A DNA stretch of 45,722 nt, taken from contig NZ_QPKV01000017.1 of the NCBI RefSeq assembly GCF_003339865.1, forward strand, positions 1 to 45,722, written 5' to 3'. Position 1 is the first letter of the stretch. Each line of letters opens with the position of its first letter. A program made the position numbers and the translations under genes. This document shows, piece by piece, positions 26,100 through 33,546 of the stretch. This DNA is from Pedobacter chinensis. GTDB taxonomy: Bacteria > Bacteroidota > Bacteroidia > Sphingobacteriales > Sphingobacteriaceae. Under the pieces are notes generated by a model. It searched no databases. It saw only the letters and a list, made by a program, of their open reading frames with translations, and was not told where the DNA came from.

Positions 26100-26450
26100 G
26101 TTTTGCCTCATTGGCGGCTGCCTAGTCCTTTATCCTTGATGATAAAGGACCAAACAATCAAGGCTTGCACCTGATGTCGGCTATGCTCGTCGAAACTTTA
26201 AAAGCGGCAACACAAGCCCTGATGAAGGATCGGGAGGACGCGTTGCCTTGTTCTGTGGTATTTGAAAGTTTTTGCAAAAGTTTCAACGGCCTATCCTTCC
26301 ATCATCTGCCAGGCCGGATGGCATGGCGGCTATAGCATGATGCAGCGCCAGGCATTTTCCGTTAGTCATATCCATAACCCGTCATTGCGAGGATGATTCT
26401 TCATCAGCCGTGGCAATCTCTTTTAATAGTAATTCTTTCAGCTTATCGGC
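26100..26450. repeat. Degenerate interspersed repeats
   Basis: The stretch 26160-26310 shares words with the modules at 312-440 and 45184-45310 ('gatgtcggctatgctcgtcg', 'tttcaacggcctatccttcc', 'gatgaaggatcgg'). Positions 26380-26425 hold a 'gtcattgcgaggatgattct' copy, and a related one lies at 25619-25690. Otherwise 25423-27200 shows no gene beyond the short frame at 25833-26000. Confidence 0.65.
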
Positions 26451-26892
26451 CCATCTTCGGATCATTTATTTGTTATGTTGAAAAAAATAAAACAAAAACC
26501 AGCCCTCAACATGTGTTTTGCATGCTTTTACGGAAAACCGTAATTGTAATTAGAAAAAAGATGCTTACCTTGGGATTGCGATAAACCATAGTACTGCACT
26601 TTGCCTAATTAGCAATAAGGGCTGGTACCAAGCTAAATTAACCTTCACTCAGACTTATGTATGCGAACTTCGCAATCATGGCCTCAGTTTTTAGGGCGCT
26701 TTTTACTTGGAATTTCTAGCCTGCATTACGATGGAGAACAAATAATGTTCTTTAACAAGAGTTTAAGGGAATAATTGTGCACCACCTCATGGAAGTGGGG
26801 CACTTTAATGGAGCTTAATTTTTTCGTTTTCATAAACGGTTAATTTTTATGTAAAACGATGTGTACCCGTAAAAGCAATGAAAGGAAACCTG

Positions 26893-27005
26893 ATTGGTGA
26901 GAACCAATAAGGCGAAACTCAATGCTTTTGAAAGAGGTACCGCTAAGAACCGCACAAACCTAGGTTTGTGTTCCACAAAAGACTTACATGAGTTTCGCCC
27001 TATTG
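26893..27005. repeat. Nested palindromes at the left edge of the defence island
   Basis: Outer arms caataaggcgaaactca (26905-26921) and tgagtttcgccctattg (26989-27005) pair with one mismatch. Between them is a perfect 18-bp palindrome, cacaaacctaggtttgtg (26953-26970). A third hairpin, attggt-gaga-accaat, abuts on the left (26893-26908). No coding potential is convincing here. It could be a miniature mobile element, a recombination site or a structured RNA. Confidence 0.7.
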
Positions 27006-27134
27006 AATAAGTATGCGAAGATACAAAATCCAATAGAAAGCGAACTCACGGTCTGCTCATGTGGAAAGTTTAGCGGTTTTCTTTCATGAGTGACATCGTA
27101 AAAAGCAAGGCTTACACCCAACTCTATTTGTCGC

Positions 27135-27168
27135 TATAATTAACTGATAACAAATATAGTTAATTGAT
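27135..27168. promoter_or_regulatory. Operator-like direct repeat upstream of the XRE gene
   Basis: TATAATTAACTGAT (27135-27148) and TATAGTTAATTGAT (27155-27168) are direct repeats with an exact 20-bp period. They also contain a dyad, TTAACT (27140-27145) with AGTTAA (27158-27163). Placement 36 bases before the HTH gene fits an autoregulated operator. Confidence 0.55.
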
Positions 27169-27203
27169 TATTAAAATCAAAATATTGACTAAAAAAATCA
27201 TAA

Positions 27204-27404
27204 ATGAAAGATTTCAATAGAATTAAAGTTGTATTAGCCGAAAAGAAAATATCTAACAAGATACTTGCTGAAAAGCTTCAAAGAAGAGAAGAAACAGTGT
27301 CTAGATGGTGCAGCAATAAACAACAACCCTCTATTGAAGAGCTTTATAATATTTCGGTTTTCTTAGATGTAGATATTAGGGAATTATTGAATAACACTAA
27401 GTAA
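27204..27404 (+). CDS. Cro/C1-type HTH transcriptional regulator
   Basis: A 66-residue single-domain XRE protein: IKVVLAEKKISNKILAEKLQ is helices 1-2, RREETVSRWCSNKQQP is the recognition-helix turn, and SIEELYNISVFLDVDIRELL completes the five-helix fold. Very small members like this often repress their own promoter and that of neighbouring defence genes, acting in the cytoplasm as dimers. The repeat at 27135-27168 is a fitting operator. It is the first plus-strand gene of the island and may control the genes beyond it, though 67 bases and then an unrelated lipoprotein gene follow. Confidence 0.9.
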   Translation: MKDFNRIKVVLAEKKISNKILAEKLQRREETVSRWCSNKQQPSIEELYNISVFLDVDIRELLNNTK

Positions 27405-27471
27405 TTGAATTAACAAAAAGAAAAACTAATTAAATAAGTAGTTTCTATTATAATATAGTTTAAGCTAATAA

Positions 27472-28011
27472 ATGAAAAATAGACACATCTTTATTTTAAT
27501 GTTCGTTTCCGTTATGGCGTTCCTTTTTTCGTGCGGACAAAACAATAAAGGAAAAGTTGGTGTGTTAACTGATAGCTTGATTAGGGCAACTGAAGACATT
27601 GCCGTCGGTAATGCGAAGTTTGGTATATCTGAAAAAGAATTTAACGAATTATATCCAGACTCCTTGATTGATCTGGATGGAAACAAATACATTCTTACTT
27701 CATTCTTCAACAGTTCAAACGAACTGAATATGGTCTATTTGATTGATAGTGCTACATTTTATAATACAAAATTTGATCAAGCCCTTTTTAACCGAATGGA
27801 TTTGATTAAGGAATATTTTATGAAAACCTACGGAACTCCACAGCACAACAGTGGTTATCCAAAGGAAAAAAAAATGAAGAATGGCAAAGCCTTTGAAGCT
27901 TGCATATGGAATGTAGGTAAAAAGAAAATAGCTGTAGGAGTTGCGTTAGAAGAGACTGATAGAGGAAACATCTATTATGTAATCTCGCATGTAGATAGAA
28001 ATAACTTATGA
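27472..28011 (+). CDS. Small lipoprotein of unknown function
   Basis: A 179-residue protein with a lipoprotein signal peptide (MKNRHIFILMFVSVMAFLFSCG, acylated Cys21), so it should be attached to a membrane facing the periplasm or surface. The mature chain contains NAKFGISEKEFNELYPD, YILTSFFNSSNELNMVYLID and KEYFMKTYGTPQ, the sort of strand-helix pattern seen in small periplasmic folds, but no family was recognised. It sits inside the island next to defence genes; whether it contributes to defence is unknown. Its stop codon overlaps the relic described next. Confidence 0.7.
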   Translation: MKNRHIFILMFVSVMAFLFSCGQNNKGKVGVLTDSLIRATEDIAVGNAKFGISEKEFNELYPDSLIDLDGNKYILTSFFNSSNELNMVYLIDSATFYNTKFDQALFNRMDLIKEYFMKTYGTPQHNSGYPKEKKMKNGKAFEACIWNVGKKKIAVGVALEETDRGNIYYVISHVDRNNL

Positions 28012-28099
28012 AAAAATCCCAAAACTCAATAAAGATGGCAGTGAGAGCAAGCAGTTTGAAGAGAGGGTAATTGAGATTAGAGCAATAGGAAACAAGTAG
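28007..28099 (+). pseudogene. Relic resembling a RhuM-family gene
   Basis: An open frame without a start codon translates as YEKIPKLNKDGSESKQFEER followed by VIEIRAIGNK and a stop. This strongly resembles the internal '...LNKDGSESKLFEERVxEIR' segment of RhuM/Fic-associated proteins, as remembered. Everything before and after that segment is missing. It lies between the lipoprotein gene and dinD. Confidence 0.45.
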
Positions 28100-28114
28100 C
28101 AAGAAAGGATAGTT

Positions 28115-28981
28115 ATGGCTAAAGAATTATCGAAACAGAGCTTAAGTTTATTTGAGCAAATTAAACAGATAGACGAAACAGGGAACGAATACTGGATGGC
28201 AAGGCAATTAGCCAAAGCATTGGAATATACCGATTTTAGAAACTTCTCATCTGTTATAGCTAAAGCCATTGAAGCCTGTAAAAATAGTGGGCAAGATGTC
28301 GAAAACCATCTCGTTGAGTTCAACGAGATGGTAGCCATTGGCTCGGGCGCAGAAAGAGAAATGCAAAGTTACAAGCTGAGCCGATATGCCTGTTACCTTG
28401 TAGTGCAAAATGCCGATCCAAGCAAAGAAGTGGTTGCATTAGGGCAAACCTATTTTGCCGTACAAACCCGTTTGCAGGAAATACAACAAATGGAGGCCTA
28501 CAATAGACTTCAAAGTGAGGATAAAAAAAGGTTATTTCTGAGGGATGAATTGGCAAAGCACAACATTCAGCTTGCCGCAGCGGCTAAAAAAGCGGGGGTA
28601 ATTGAGAGTATTGATTACGCAATATTCCAAAACCACGGATATATGGGGCTGTATGGTGGTTTAGATGCCAAGAAGATACATGCAAAGAAAGGATTAAAAA
28701 ACAGCCAACAAATACTCGACCACATGGGGAGTACAGAACTTGCTGCAAACCTGTTCCGTGCAACACAAACAGAAGAAAAACTACGGCGTGAACAGATACA
28801 GGGTAAGAATGCTGCCAACCAAACGCATTTTGAAGTAGGAAAAACAGTAAGGAAAACTATCCGAGAATTGGGTGGTACTATGCCCGAAGATTTGCCTACG
28901 GCCGAAAGCATAAAAAAATTAGAAAAAGCAGAAAAACCAAAAGCTATAAAGGGAGCATCTACTAAAAAGAAGAAAGGTTAA
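28115..28981 (+). CDS. dinD: DNA damage-inducible protein D
   Basis: A 288-residue homologue of DinD, which in E. coli is SOS-induced and inhibits RecA-mediated strand exchange; E. coli DinD has about 274 residues, so this is full length. It shows the BRO-N-like opening LSLFEQIKQIDETGNEYWMA, RQLAKALEYTDFRNFSSVI, then SYKLSRYACYLVVQNADPSK, and a long helical middle. The C-terminal part has YMGLYGGLDAKKIHAKKGL and ILDHMGSTELAANLFRATQTEEKL, both diagnostic. It ends in a Lys-rich tail. dinD genes are frequent in restriction and defence loci of varied bacteria. No LexA box was recognised upstream. Confidence 0.92.
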   Translation: MAKELSKQSLSLFEQIKQIDETGNEYWMARQLAKALEYTDFRNFSSVIAKAIEACKNSGQDVENHLVEFNEMVAIGSGAEREMQSYKLSRYACYLVVQNADPSKEVVALGQTYFAVQTRLQEIQQMEAYNRLQSEDKKRLFLRDELAKHNIQLAAAAKKAGVIESIDYAIFQNHGYMGLYGGLDAKKIHAKKGLKNSQQILDHMGSTELAANLFRATQTEEKLRREQIQGKNAANQTHFEVGKTVRKTIRELGGTMPEDLPTAESIKKLEKAEKPKAIKGASTKKKKG

Positions 28982-29054
28982 GGTGAAAGCCGATTAAGAG
29001 ATTGAAGGAGTTTGGGGAGGGGTATAGGAAAAGCGAAAAATCTAAATTAAAAGT

Positions 29055-29387
29055 ATGCATATAACTGTTTACACAAACGACGCAAAAAAGCTAGTAACTA
29101 CAATTAAGGAGTATATCAACAATGGAACCTTAAAAACTTGGTCCGTTCATATTGATAGCAAAAACCATTTTATATTCTACCATTCCACCAAATCCGAACA
29201 ATGGGAAAACAGCCTTTATGTAAAGCCATTTGGGAACAAGCTAAATACAGAAATCTATTTTAAACTAACAGAGGATGATGGCATCCCTATTGAGTGTGAT
29301 TCAACATATGGATATTTACTGGGAAGATTTGTTGAAATTTTAATAGTACACTTAAGTAATCTGTACGAAAGAATAGAAATAAAATAA
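29055..29387 (+). CDS. Small hypothetical protein
   Basis: A 110-residue soluble protein not matching a family I know. It opens MHITVYTNDAKKLVTTIKEY, continues WSVHIDSKNHFIFYHSTKSEQW, and has an acidic to hydrophobic second half, GYLLGRFVEILIVHLSNLYERI. The pattern suggests an alpha/beta fold with a terminal helix. No signal peptide or membrane segment is seen. It is the first gene of a tight run: 11 bases separate it from the next gene, which in turn overlaps kwaA, so it may belong to the Kiwa locus. Confidence 0.65.
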   Translation: MHITVYTNDAKKLVTTIKEYINNGTLKTWSVHIDSKNHFIFYHSTKSEQWENSLYVKPFGNKLNTEIYFKLTEDDGIPIECDSTYGYLLGRFVEILIVHLSNLYERIEIK

Positions 29388-29398
29388 CTGAAAGTATT

Positions 29399-29704
29399 AT
29401 GAAAAATACCAGTCTAACATTTACTCTTCCTTCTGATGGAAATTCCATAACAGAAAACGACATTAAAAATAAGCAGCTAAGAATAACGGCTGCTTTTAAA
29501 GGGTTATTTCCAGAGCAAAATGATGAATTGAAAATCACAATTAAAAACGACTACACTATTCCTTTTAAGCATAAAGGTAAACGCTCGCATATTTTAAGAT
29601 TAGGAAGCGACGCTTTAGAAGAATTAGGGATTAAAGCAGGTGATAAAGTGAAATTTATTAGGATTGGTGCAAGAGAGTTTAAAATGGAGGGAGTTAGGTC
29701 ATGA
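29399..29704 (+). CDS. Small protein with a possible AbrB- or B3-like barrel, coupled to kwaA
   Basis: A 101-residue protein. The first half (LTFTLPSDGNSITENDIKNKQLRI) is of unknown type. The second half reads IPFKHKGKRSHILRLGSDALEELGIKAGDKVKFI, where the '(R/K)...LG(I/L)KAGDKVxFI' turn is what one sees in AbrB-like and B3/EcoRII-N-like DNA-binding barrels. It may bind nucleic acid; this is a weak fold guess. Its last codon overlaps the ATG of kwaA (ATGA at 29701-29704), so the two are probably translationally coupled. Core Kiwa as described has only two genes, which makes this one a possible accessory or regulator. Confidence 0.65.
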   Translation: MKNTSLTFTLPSDGNSITENDIKNKQLRITAAFKGLFPEQNDELKITIKNDYTIPFKHKGKRSHILRLGSDALEELGIKAGDKVKFIRIGAREFKMEGVRS

Positions 29705-30273
29705 AAAGGAAAATTGGCCTATTTCTATTATCAATGTGGTTATTCTTCGTTCTAACAATTATTATAACAGGATATGCGCCAATATGTATTTCTAATGATT
29801 GTCATTTTATAGGTTGGCAAGAATTAATTTCAAAAAACATAATCTCGATACTATGTCTTATAGGGATTATTACAGGAGTAGTATCTTATTTTGACTTTTC
29901 TTATGAATTGAAGAGTTCAACAAATATGCCTTTTCTAATTGATGAAGTTGAAAATATTAATTATGAGCACTTGACCTTTTTAACAACATATATTGTACCA
30001 TTGGTATGTTTCAATTTCGCTGAATTTCGCTATCATTTAGTTCTATTAATACTTATGATAGTAATCTGCGCTATTTATGTCAAAACCGATTTATTTTACG
30101 CCAACCCTACTCTTGCTCTTTTAGGATTTAAAATATTTAATATAAATGGCTCATTCGAGAATAATGAGAAAAGAAATGGTATCATTTTAATAACTAAACA
30201 TAATCTAAAAAAAGGAGATAGATGTGATTATATAAAGCTGGATAACAGAATATTTTATACAAAATTAAAATAA
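29701..30273 (+). CDS. kwaA: Kiwa anti-phage protein KwaA
   Basis: A 190-residue inner-membrane protein with four hydrophobic segments (about residues 5-24, 46-65, 88-105 and 109-127) and a cytoplasmic-type C-terminal tail. This topology and its position directly before a DUF4868 gene identify it as KwaA, the membrane sensor of the two-gene Kiwa system (Doron et al. 2018), proposed to detect phage at the envelope and pass the signal to KwaB. Membrane sequences vary greatly in this family, so the name rests partly on context. The start overlaps the stop of the preceding small gene, and kwaB begins three bases after its own stop. Confidence 0.75.
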   Translation: MKRKIGLFLLSMWLFFVLTIIITGYAPICISNDCHFIGWQELISKNIISILCLIGIITGVVSYFDFSYELKSSTNMPFLIDEVENINYEHLTFLTTYIVPLVCFNFAEFRYHLVLLILMIVICAIYVKTDLFYANPTLALLGFKIFNINGSFENNEKRNGIILITKHNLKKGDRCDYIKLDNRIFYTKLK

Positions 30274-30276
30274 AGT

Positions 30277-31236
30277 ATGAATAGAGAAGAATTAACAAAC
30301 TCATTAAATCTTTTGTTAGAGCAAGGAAATAATCTTTCTACAATCGTTTATGCAGTTATGAAAGATAGTTATCAAGTAAAAAAACTTGATATTGATAATG
30401 AAGAAATTACTGTAATACAAGATATTTTTCTCCAAAGTATTAGAGACAAAATCATATCAGTGGAAGAACAAACGATTATCAAAGTTTCAGAAGCAGATAA
30501 TAGAGCGAATACTGTCTTTGAATATGATTTGGATTTACCAGAAGGTTTAAACTACTATTCCTCGGCTTTAAATGATGAAACACCTATTTTTTCTTTTCAG
30601 AATGATGATTTGGCGAATATTGATTCGCTAATTATCAAAATAGGCACAGAAGAGAACCAAATAAAACTATACAAAAAACTTACGAACGTTGAAGTTTTCG
30701 GAAGAGGGGGATATTTACTTTGGAAAGCAAACAACAGATTAGAGAGATTCGAGGATAAAGTTTTAAGATTAACACCAAATTTCGATGCTTTATCGATAAA
30801 TGAGACTTACGTATTCCTCTCTTTAAAGTTACTTGAAACGAGCTTTGGCTTTCACGAAGTAATCGTTAGAGAAGCGACAAATAGCCTTCAATTGTTAACT
30901 CAAATTGCTGTTTTAGATTCTGTACAAGGAATACAAGATCTATTAGGCAAGACTAGCTTTGCAAGGAAGGTAGTTAAAATTAGGAATTCTCCTGTATTTA
31001 CGAATAACATTCCAAATGATAGAATAATAGCTTTTACTAAAACTCACCCATCTTTAATTAATAAGATGAAGTATAATGACGACGGCACTCAAATAATTTT
31101 ACACACAAAAATATCCAGAGAGCTTTTCATAAAGATGTTAGATGACGCATACCTTATTTCTGAACTAACTGCGCAATACTATGAAAGTTCAGCGAAGGAC
31201 GTTATTGTTTCTGATGAGATTGCACAAGCAATCTAG
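30277..31236 (+). CDS. kwaB: Kiwa anti-phage protein KwaB (DUF4868)
   Basis: A 319-residue cytoplasmic protein matching KwaB in length (about 315) and domain: the DUF4868 core shows FQNDDLANIDSLIIKIG, then NVEVFGRGGYLLWKANNRLERFEDKVLRLTPNFDALSI, ending in a helical KMLDDAYLISELTAQYYESS. KwaB is the effector of Kiwa and is reported to bind DNA and block phage replication or late transcription. It starts three bases after kwaA. After its stop there are 66 bases, including a possible ten-codon leader, before the next gene of the strand, so read-through into the downstream system is plausible. Confidence 0.85.
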   Translation: MNREELTNSLNLLLEQGNNLSTIVYAVMKDSYQVKKLDIDNEEITVIQDIFLQSIRDKIISVEEQTIIKVSEADNRANTVFEYDLDLPEGLNYYSSALNDETPIFSFQNDDLANIDSLIIKIGTEENQIKLYKKLTNVEVFGRGGYLLWKANNRLERFEDKVLRLTPNFDALSINETYVFLSLKLLETSFGFHEVIVREATNSLQLLTQIAVLDSVQGIQDLLGKTSFARKVVKIRNSPVFTNNIPNDRIIAFTKTHPSLINKMKYNDDGTQIILHTKISRELFIKMLDDAYLISELTAQYYESSAKDVIVSDEIAQAI

Positions 31237-31270
31237 ACAGTATTTTTTGCTTCTTATGAATAATTATATC

Positions 31271-31303
31271 ATGGAAATAATAGATAGACAAGCACTAGCT
31301 TAA
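31271..31303 (+). CDS. Possible ten-codon leader frame
   Basis: ATG at 31271 gives MEIIDRQALA and stops with TAA at 31301-31303, whose last A is the first base of the next gene's ATG (TAATG). Re-initiation at this junction would couple the two. It might merely be chance; there is no other support. Confidence 0.3.
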   Translation: MEIIDRQALA

Positions 31304-32079
31304 TGAAAGACAATCACAAATTAGCATTATATGTTTCATATTATCTTGCAAAATATGATAAAAAAGCTCTAAGCGGTTTAGGCTATAAGACTTGGAGCAG
31401 TGCGTTCGAAGATGTAAGTTCAAAGCTTAAAATCAATATTAATTCAGTTAAAAATTGGAGAGATGAATTTGATCCACTTTTCGAACATAGAGCCGGATGG
31501 CACCAAAGACCTATGAGCATAAGCAGAGTGACAATTGCGCAAGCGTTAGAAAATCTCTCTGAGCTTCAAGTTAGAGAGATCGCAAAAGACATACTTTCTG
31601 GAAATATCTATAAAAATTATGAAGAATTAAGAAGCCTATTGACCATCATCAACGAAGATGATAATAAAGAGCTGAGAGATTTTGTTATAAGAGCACCTAC
31701 TGGAAAAGCTGCAGAAAATTTCTTTATCGATTACCATTCAAAAACAAATGCTCCAATGGCTGGAGAACTCATTGACGTTAGAGACTTTGGAGTCGGGTAC
31801 GATTTTAAAATCCAGGCTGATGAAGCTGAGTTTTATATAGAAGTAAAAGGTTTATCAAGTGAAAAAGGAGGAATTCTTTTAACTGATAAAGAATGGACAA
31901 TGGCTCATGAAAAACGAGAAAATTATTTCCTTTGTATCATTTCCGACATAGAAAACAAACCGCGAGTTACTTTTATTCAAAATCCAACAGAAGAACTAAA
32001 ACCTAAAAAACACATTTATACCTCTATACAAGTTAACTGGATAGTTTCTCCAACCGAGCTCAATTTATTAACAAAATAA
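31303..32079 (+). CDS. DUF3883 (NO VEIN C-terminal) predicted PD-(D/E)XK nuclease
   Basis: A 258-residue protein in two parts. The N-terminal half (about 1-115) is helical with a likely HTH (INSVKNWRDEFDPLFEH). The C-terminal half is DUF3883: GKAAENFFIDYH with the first acidic residue, GYDF with the Asp, then FYIEVKGLSS with the Glu-X-Lys, followed by LTDKEWTMAHEKRENYFLCII. This is the PD-(D/E)XK nuclease-like core, which in DUF3883 proteins often reads DNA in restriction systems. It stands between kwaB and the MORC-type ATPase gene, nine bases before the latter, and so most likely belongs with the ATPase set. Catalytic activity is inferred. Confidence 0.85.
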   Translation: MKDNHKLALYVSYYLAKYDKKALSGLGYKTWSSAFEDVSSKLKININSVKNWRDEFDPLFEHRAGWHQRPMSISRVTIAQALENLSELQVREIAKDILSGNIYKNYEELRSLLTIINEDDNKELRDFVIRAPTGKAAENFFIDYHSKTNAPMAGELIDVRDFGVGYDFKIQADEAEFYIEVKGLSSEKGGILLTDKEWTMAHEKRENYFLCIISDIENKPRVTFIQNPTEELKPKKHIYTSIQVNWIVSPTELNLLTK

Positions 32080-32088
32080 TTTCCTGAT

Positions 32089-33546
32089 ATGAAGAATTTT
32101 ATAGCCGAAACTGCAAAGCCGAAACCTAAATCGACCATAAATTCTTATCGTAGTTTTGGTTATAATCTGTCTACGGCCATAGCCGATATTATAGATAACA
32201 GCATTTCTGCCGGTGCTAGTGAAATCCGTGTTGAATATCAATGGAAAGGACAGAATTCTTTCATTTCTATTTATGATAACGGAAGTGGAATGAATCAGGA
32301 GGAATTGGTAATAGCTATGACTCCAGGAAGTAAAGATCCAGAAGAAGAACGACACGAGAAAGACTTAGGGAGGTTTGGCATGGGTTTAAAAACCGCGTCA
32401 TTTTCTCAATGCAAGAGACTTACCTGTATCACTAAAAAAGAAAACTACAACGTTATCAAACGCTGTTGGGATATTGATTTTATCAATGATGAAAATGAAT
32501 GGTTTCTTTTAGATTTTGTTTCGGAAAACTTTTTTTTAGACGTTATTGATAAGCAGTTATCTGGTACTTTAGTGCTTTGGGAGAAATTAGATAGAATAGT
32601 TGGTAACGCAGACATAAATAATGAAGCAGTTAAAAATGCTTTCTACCAAGAAATGCAAGTGGTGAAAGCACATTTAGCACTCGTATTTCACAAATTTATT
32701 GAAACTAAAAAAATCAAGATCTATTTTCAAAATGAAGAATTAGAACCAATCAATCCCTTTCTACTAAATCTGGCTGCGAAGCCAGAAATGGGATTACCAG
32801 AAACTTTTGGCAATGTAGAAATTACCTATTTCATTTTACCACATATGTCTGAAATAGGAAAAGATGATTATGAAAAATCAGGAGGTGCTTTAGGCTGGTT
32901 TCAACAACAGGGATTTTACGTGTACAGAGGGGATAGATTATTGGTGGCCGGAGATTGGTTGGGCCTAGAAAAGAAAAGAGACTATTCTAAGCTGTCACGT
33001 ATTGCAGTAAACTTCTCTAATGCCAATGATTTTAATTGGAACCTCGACATCAAAAAGTCTACGGCCACGCCTCCTATTGAAATTAGGAGAGAGCTTTCTA
33101 GAATTGCAAAAATTGCAATTATGAAATCAGCAAAGATTTATAACTGGCGGGGACAAAAGACATTGACAACATATACCCAACATAGCTACGAGCCTCTTTG
33201 GAAAGATGAAATAACTAGAGAAGGAATTAAAAAATATAGAATAAATAAAAAACATCCAATTATCATATCACTACTGAACGAAAAAAATAAACTGTTAACC
33301 AAAGCCTTAAAATTACTTGAAGACAACGTGCCTATCGAATTGATATTAAGCAACCAGAATGAAGACCCTGCTTTTCACGAGTTAGAAAAGCATAATGATA
33401 TACCTAGCGACGAGCTAATAAGTTTGGCAGTAGAAATTTATCAAGTTTATTCGGCACAAGGAATACCAGAATCGCTAGCTAAACAACAACTAATGAATTC
33501 CACTCCTTTTAATCTATTTCCACTTATTAACGACTATCTAAAATGA
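32089..33546 (+). CDS. MORC/MutL-type GHKL ATPase
   Basis: A 485-residue ATPase of the prokaryotic MORC-like group. The N-box is AIADIIDNSISAGA (residues about 30-43), with Asp33 at the place of the usual catalytic Glu four residues before Asn37. The G1 box is IYDNGSGMNQ, then AMTPGSKDP, and the G2 box DLGRFGMGLKTASFSQC is complete. A transducer-like beta domain follows (YFILPHM, then FYVYRGDRLLVAGDWLGL and the Lys of DIKKSTATPP). Such proteins dimerise on ATP binding and move or clamp DNA. The next gene, a Z1 helicase-like protein, starts inside its stop (ATGA), a known association in MORC-type restriction systems predicted by Iyer, Abhiman and Aravind. Confidence 0.88.
   Translation: MKNFIAETAKPKPKSTINSYRSFGYNLSTAIADIIDNSISAGASEIRVEYQWKGQNSFISIYDNGSGMNQEELVIAMTPGSKDPEEERHEKDLGRFGMGLKTASFSQCKRLTCITKKENYNVIKRCWDIDFINDENEWFLLDFVSENFFLDVIDKQLSGTLVLWEKLDRIVGNADINNEAVKNAFYQEMQVVKAHLALVFHKFIETKKIKIYFQNEELEPINPFLLNLAAKPEMGLPETFGNVEITYFILPHMSEIGKDDYEKSGGALGWFQQQGFYVYRGDRLLVAGDWLGLEKKRDYSKLSRIAVNFSNANDFNWNLDIKKSTATPPIEIRRELSRIAKIAIMKSAKIYNWRGQKTLTTYTQHSYEPLWKDEITREGIKKYRINKKHPIIISLLNEKNKLLTKALKLLEDNVPIELILSNQNEDPAFHELEKHNDIPSDELISLAVEIYQVYSAQGIPESLAKQQLMNSTPFNLFPLINDYLK

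Noticed and set aside
26777..26803. Hairpin gtgcaccac...gtggggcac as a terminator
   Set aside because: The stem is good apart from one mismatch, but no T-run follows on either strand and no gene ends nearby.
26830..27033. A 67-codon minus-strand frame over the palindrome cluster
   Set aside because: It is made of the inverted-repeat arms, has no recognisable domain, and its Ser/Phe/Leu-rich translation looks like a by-product of the palindromes.
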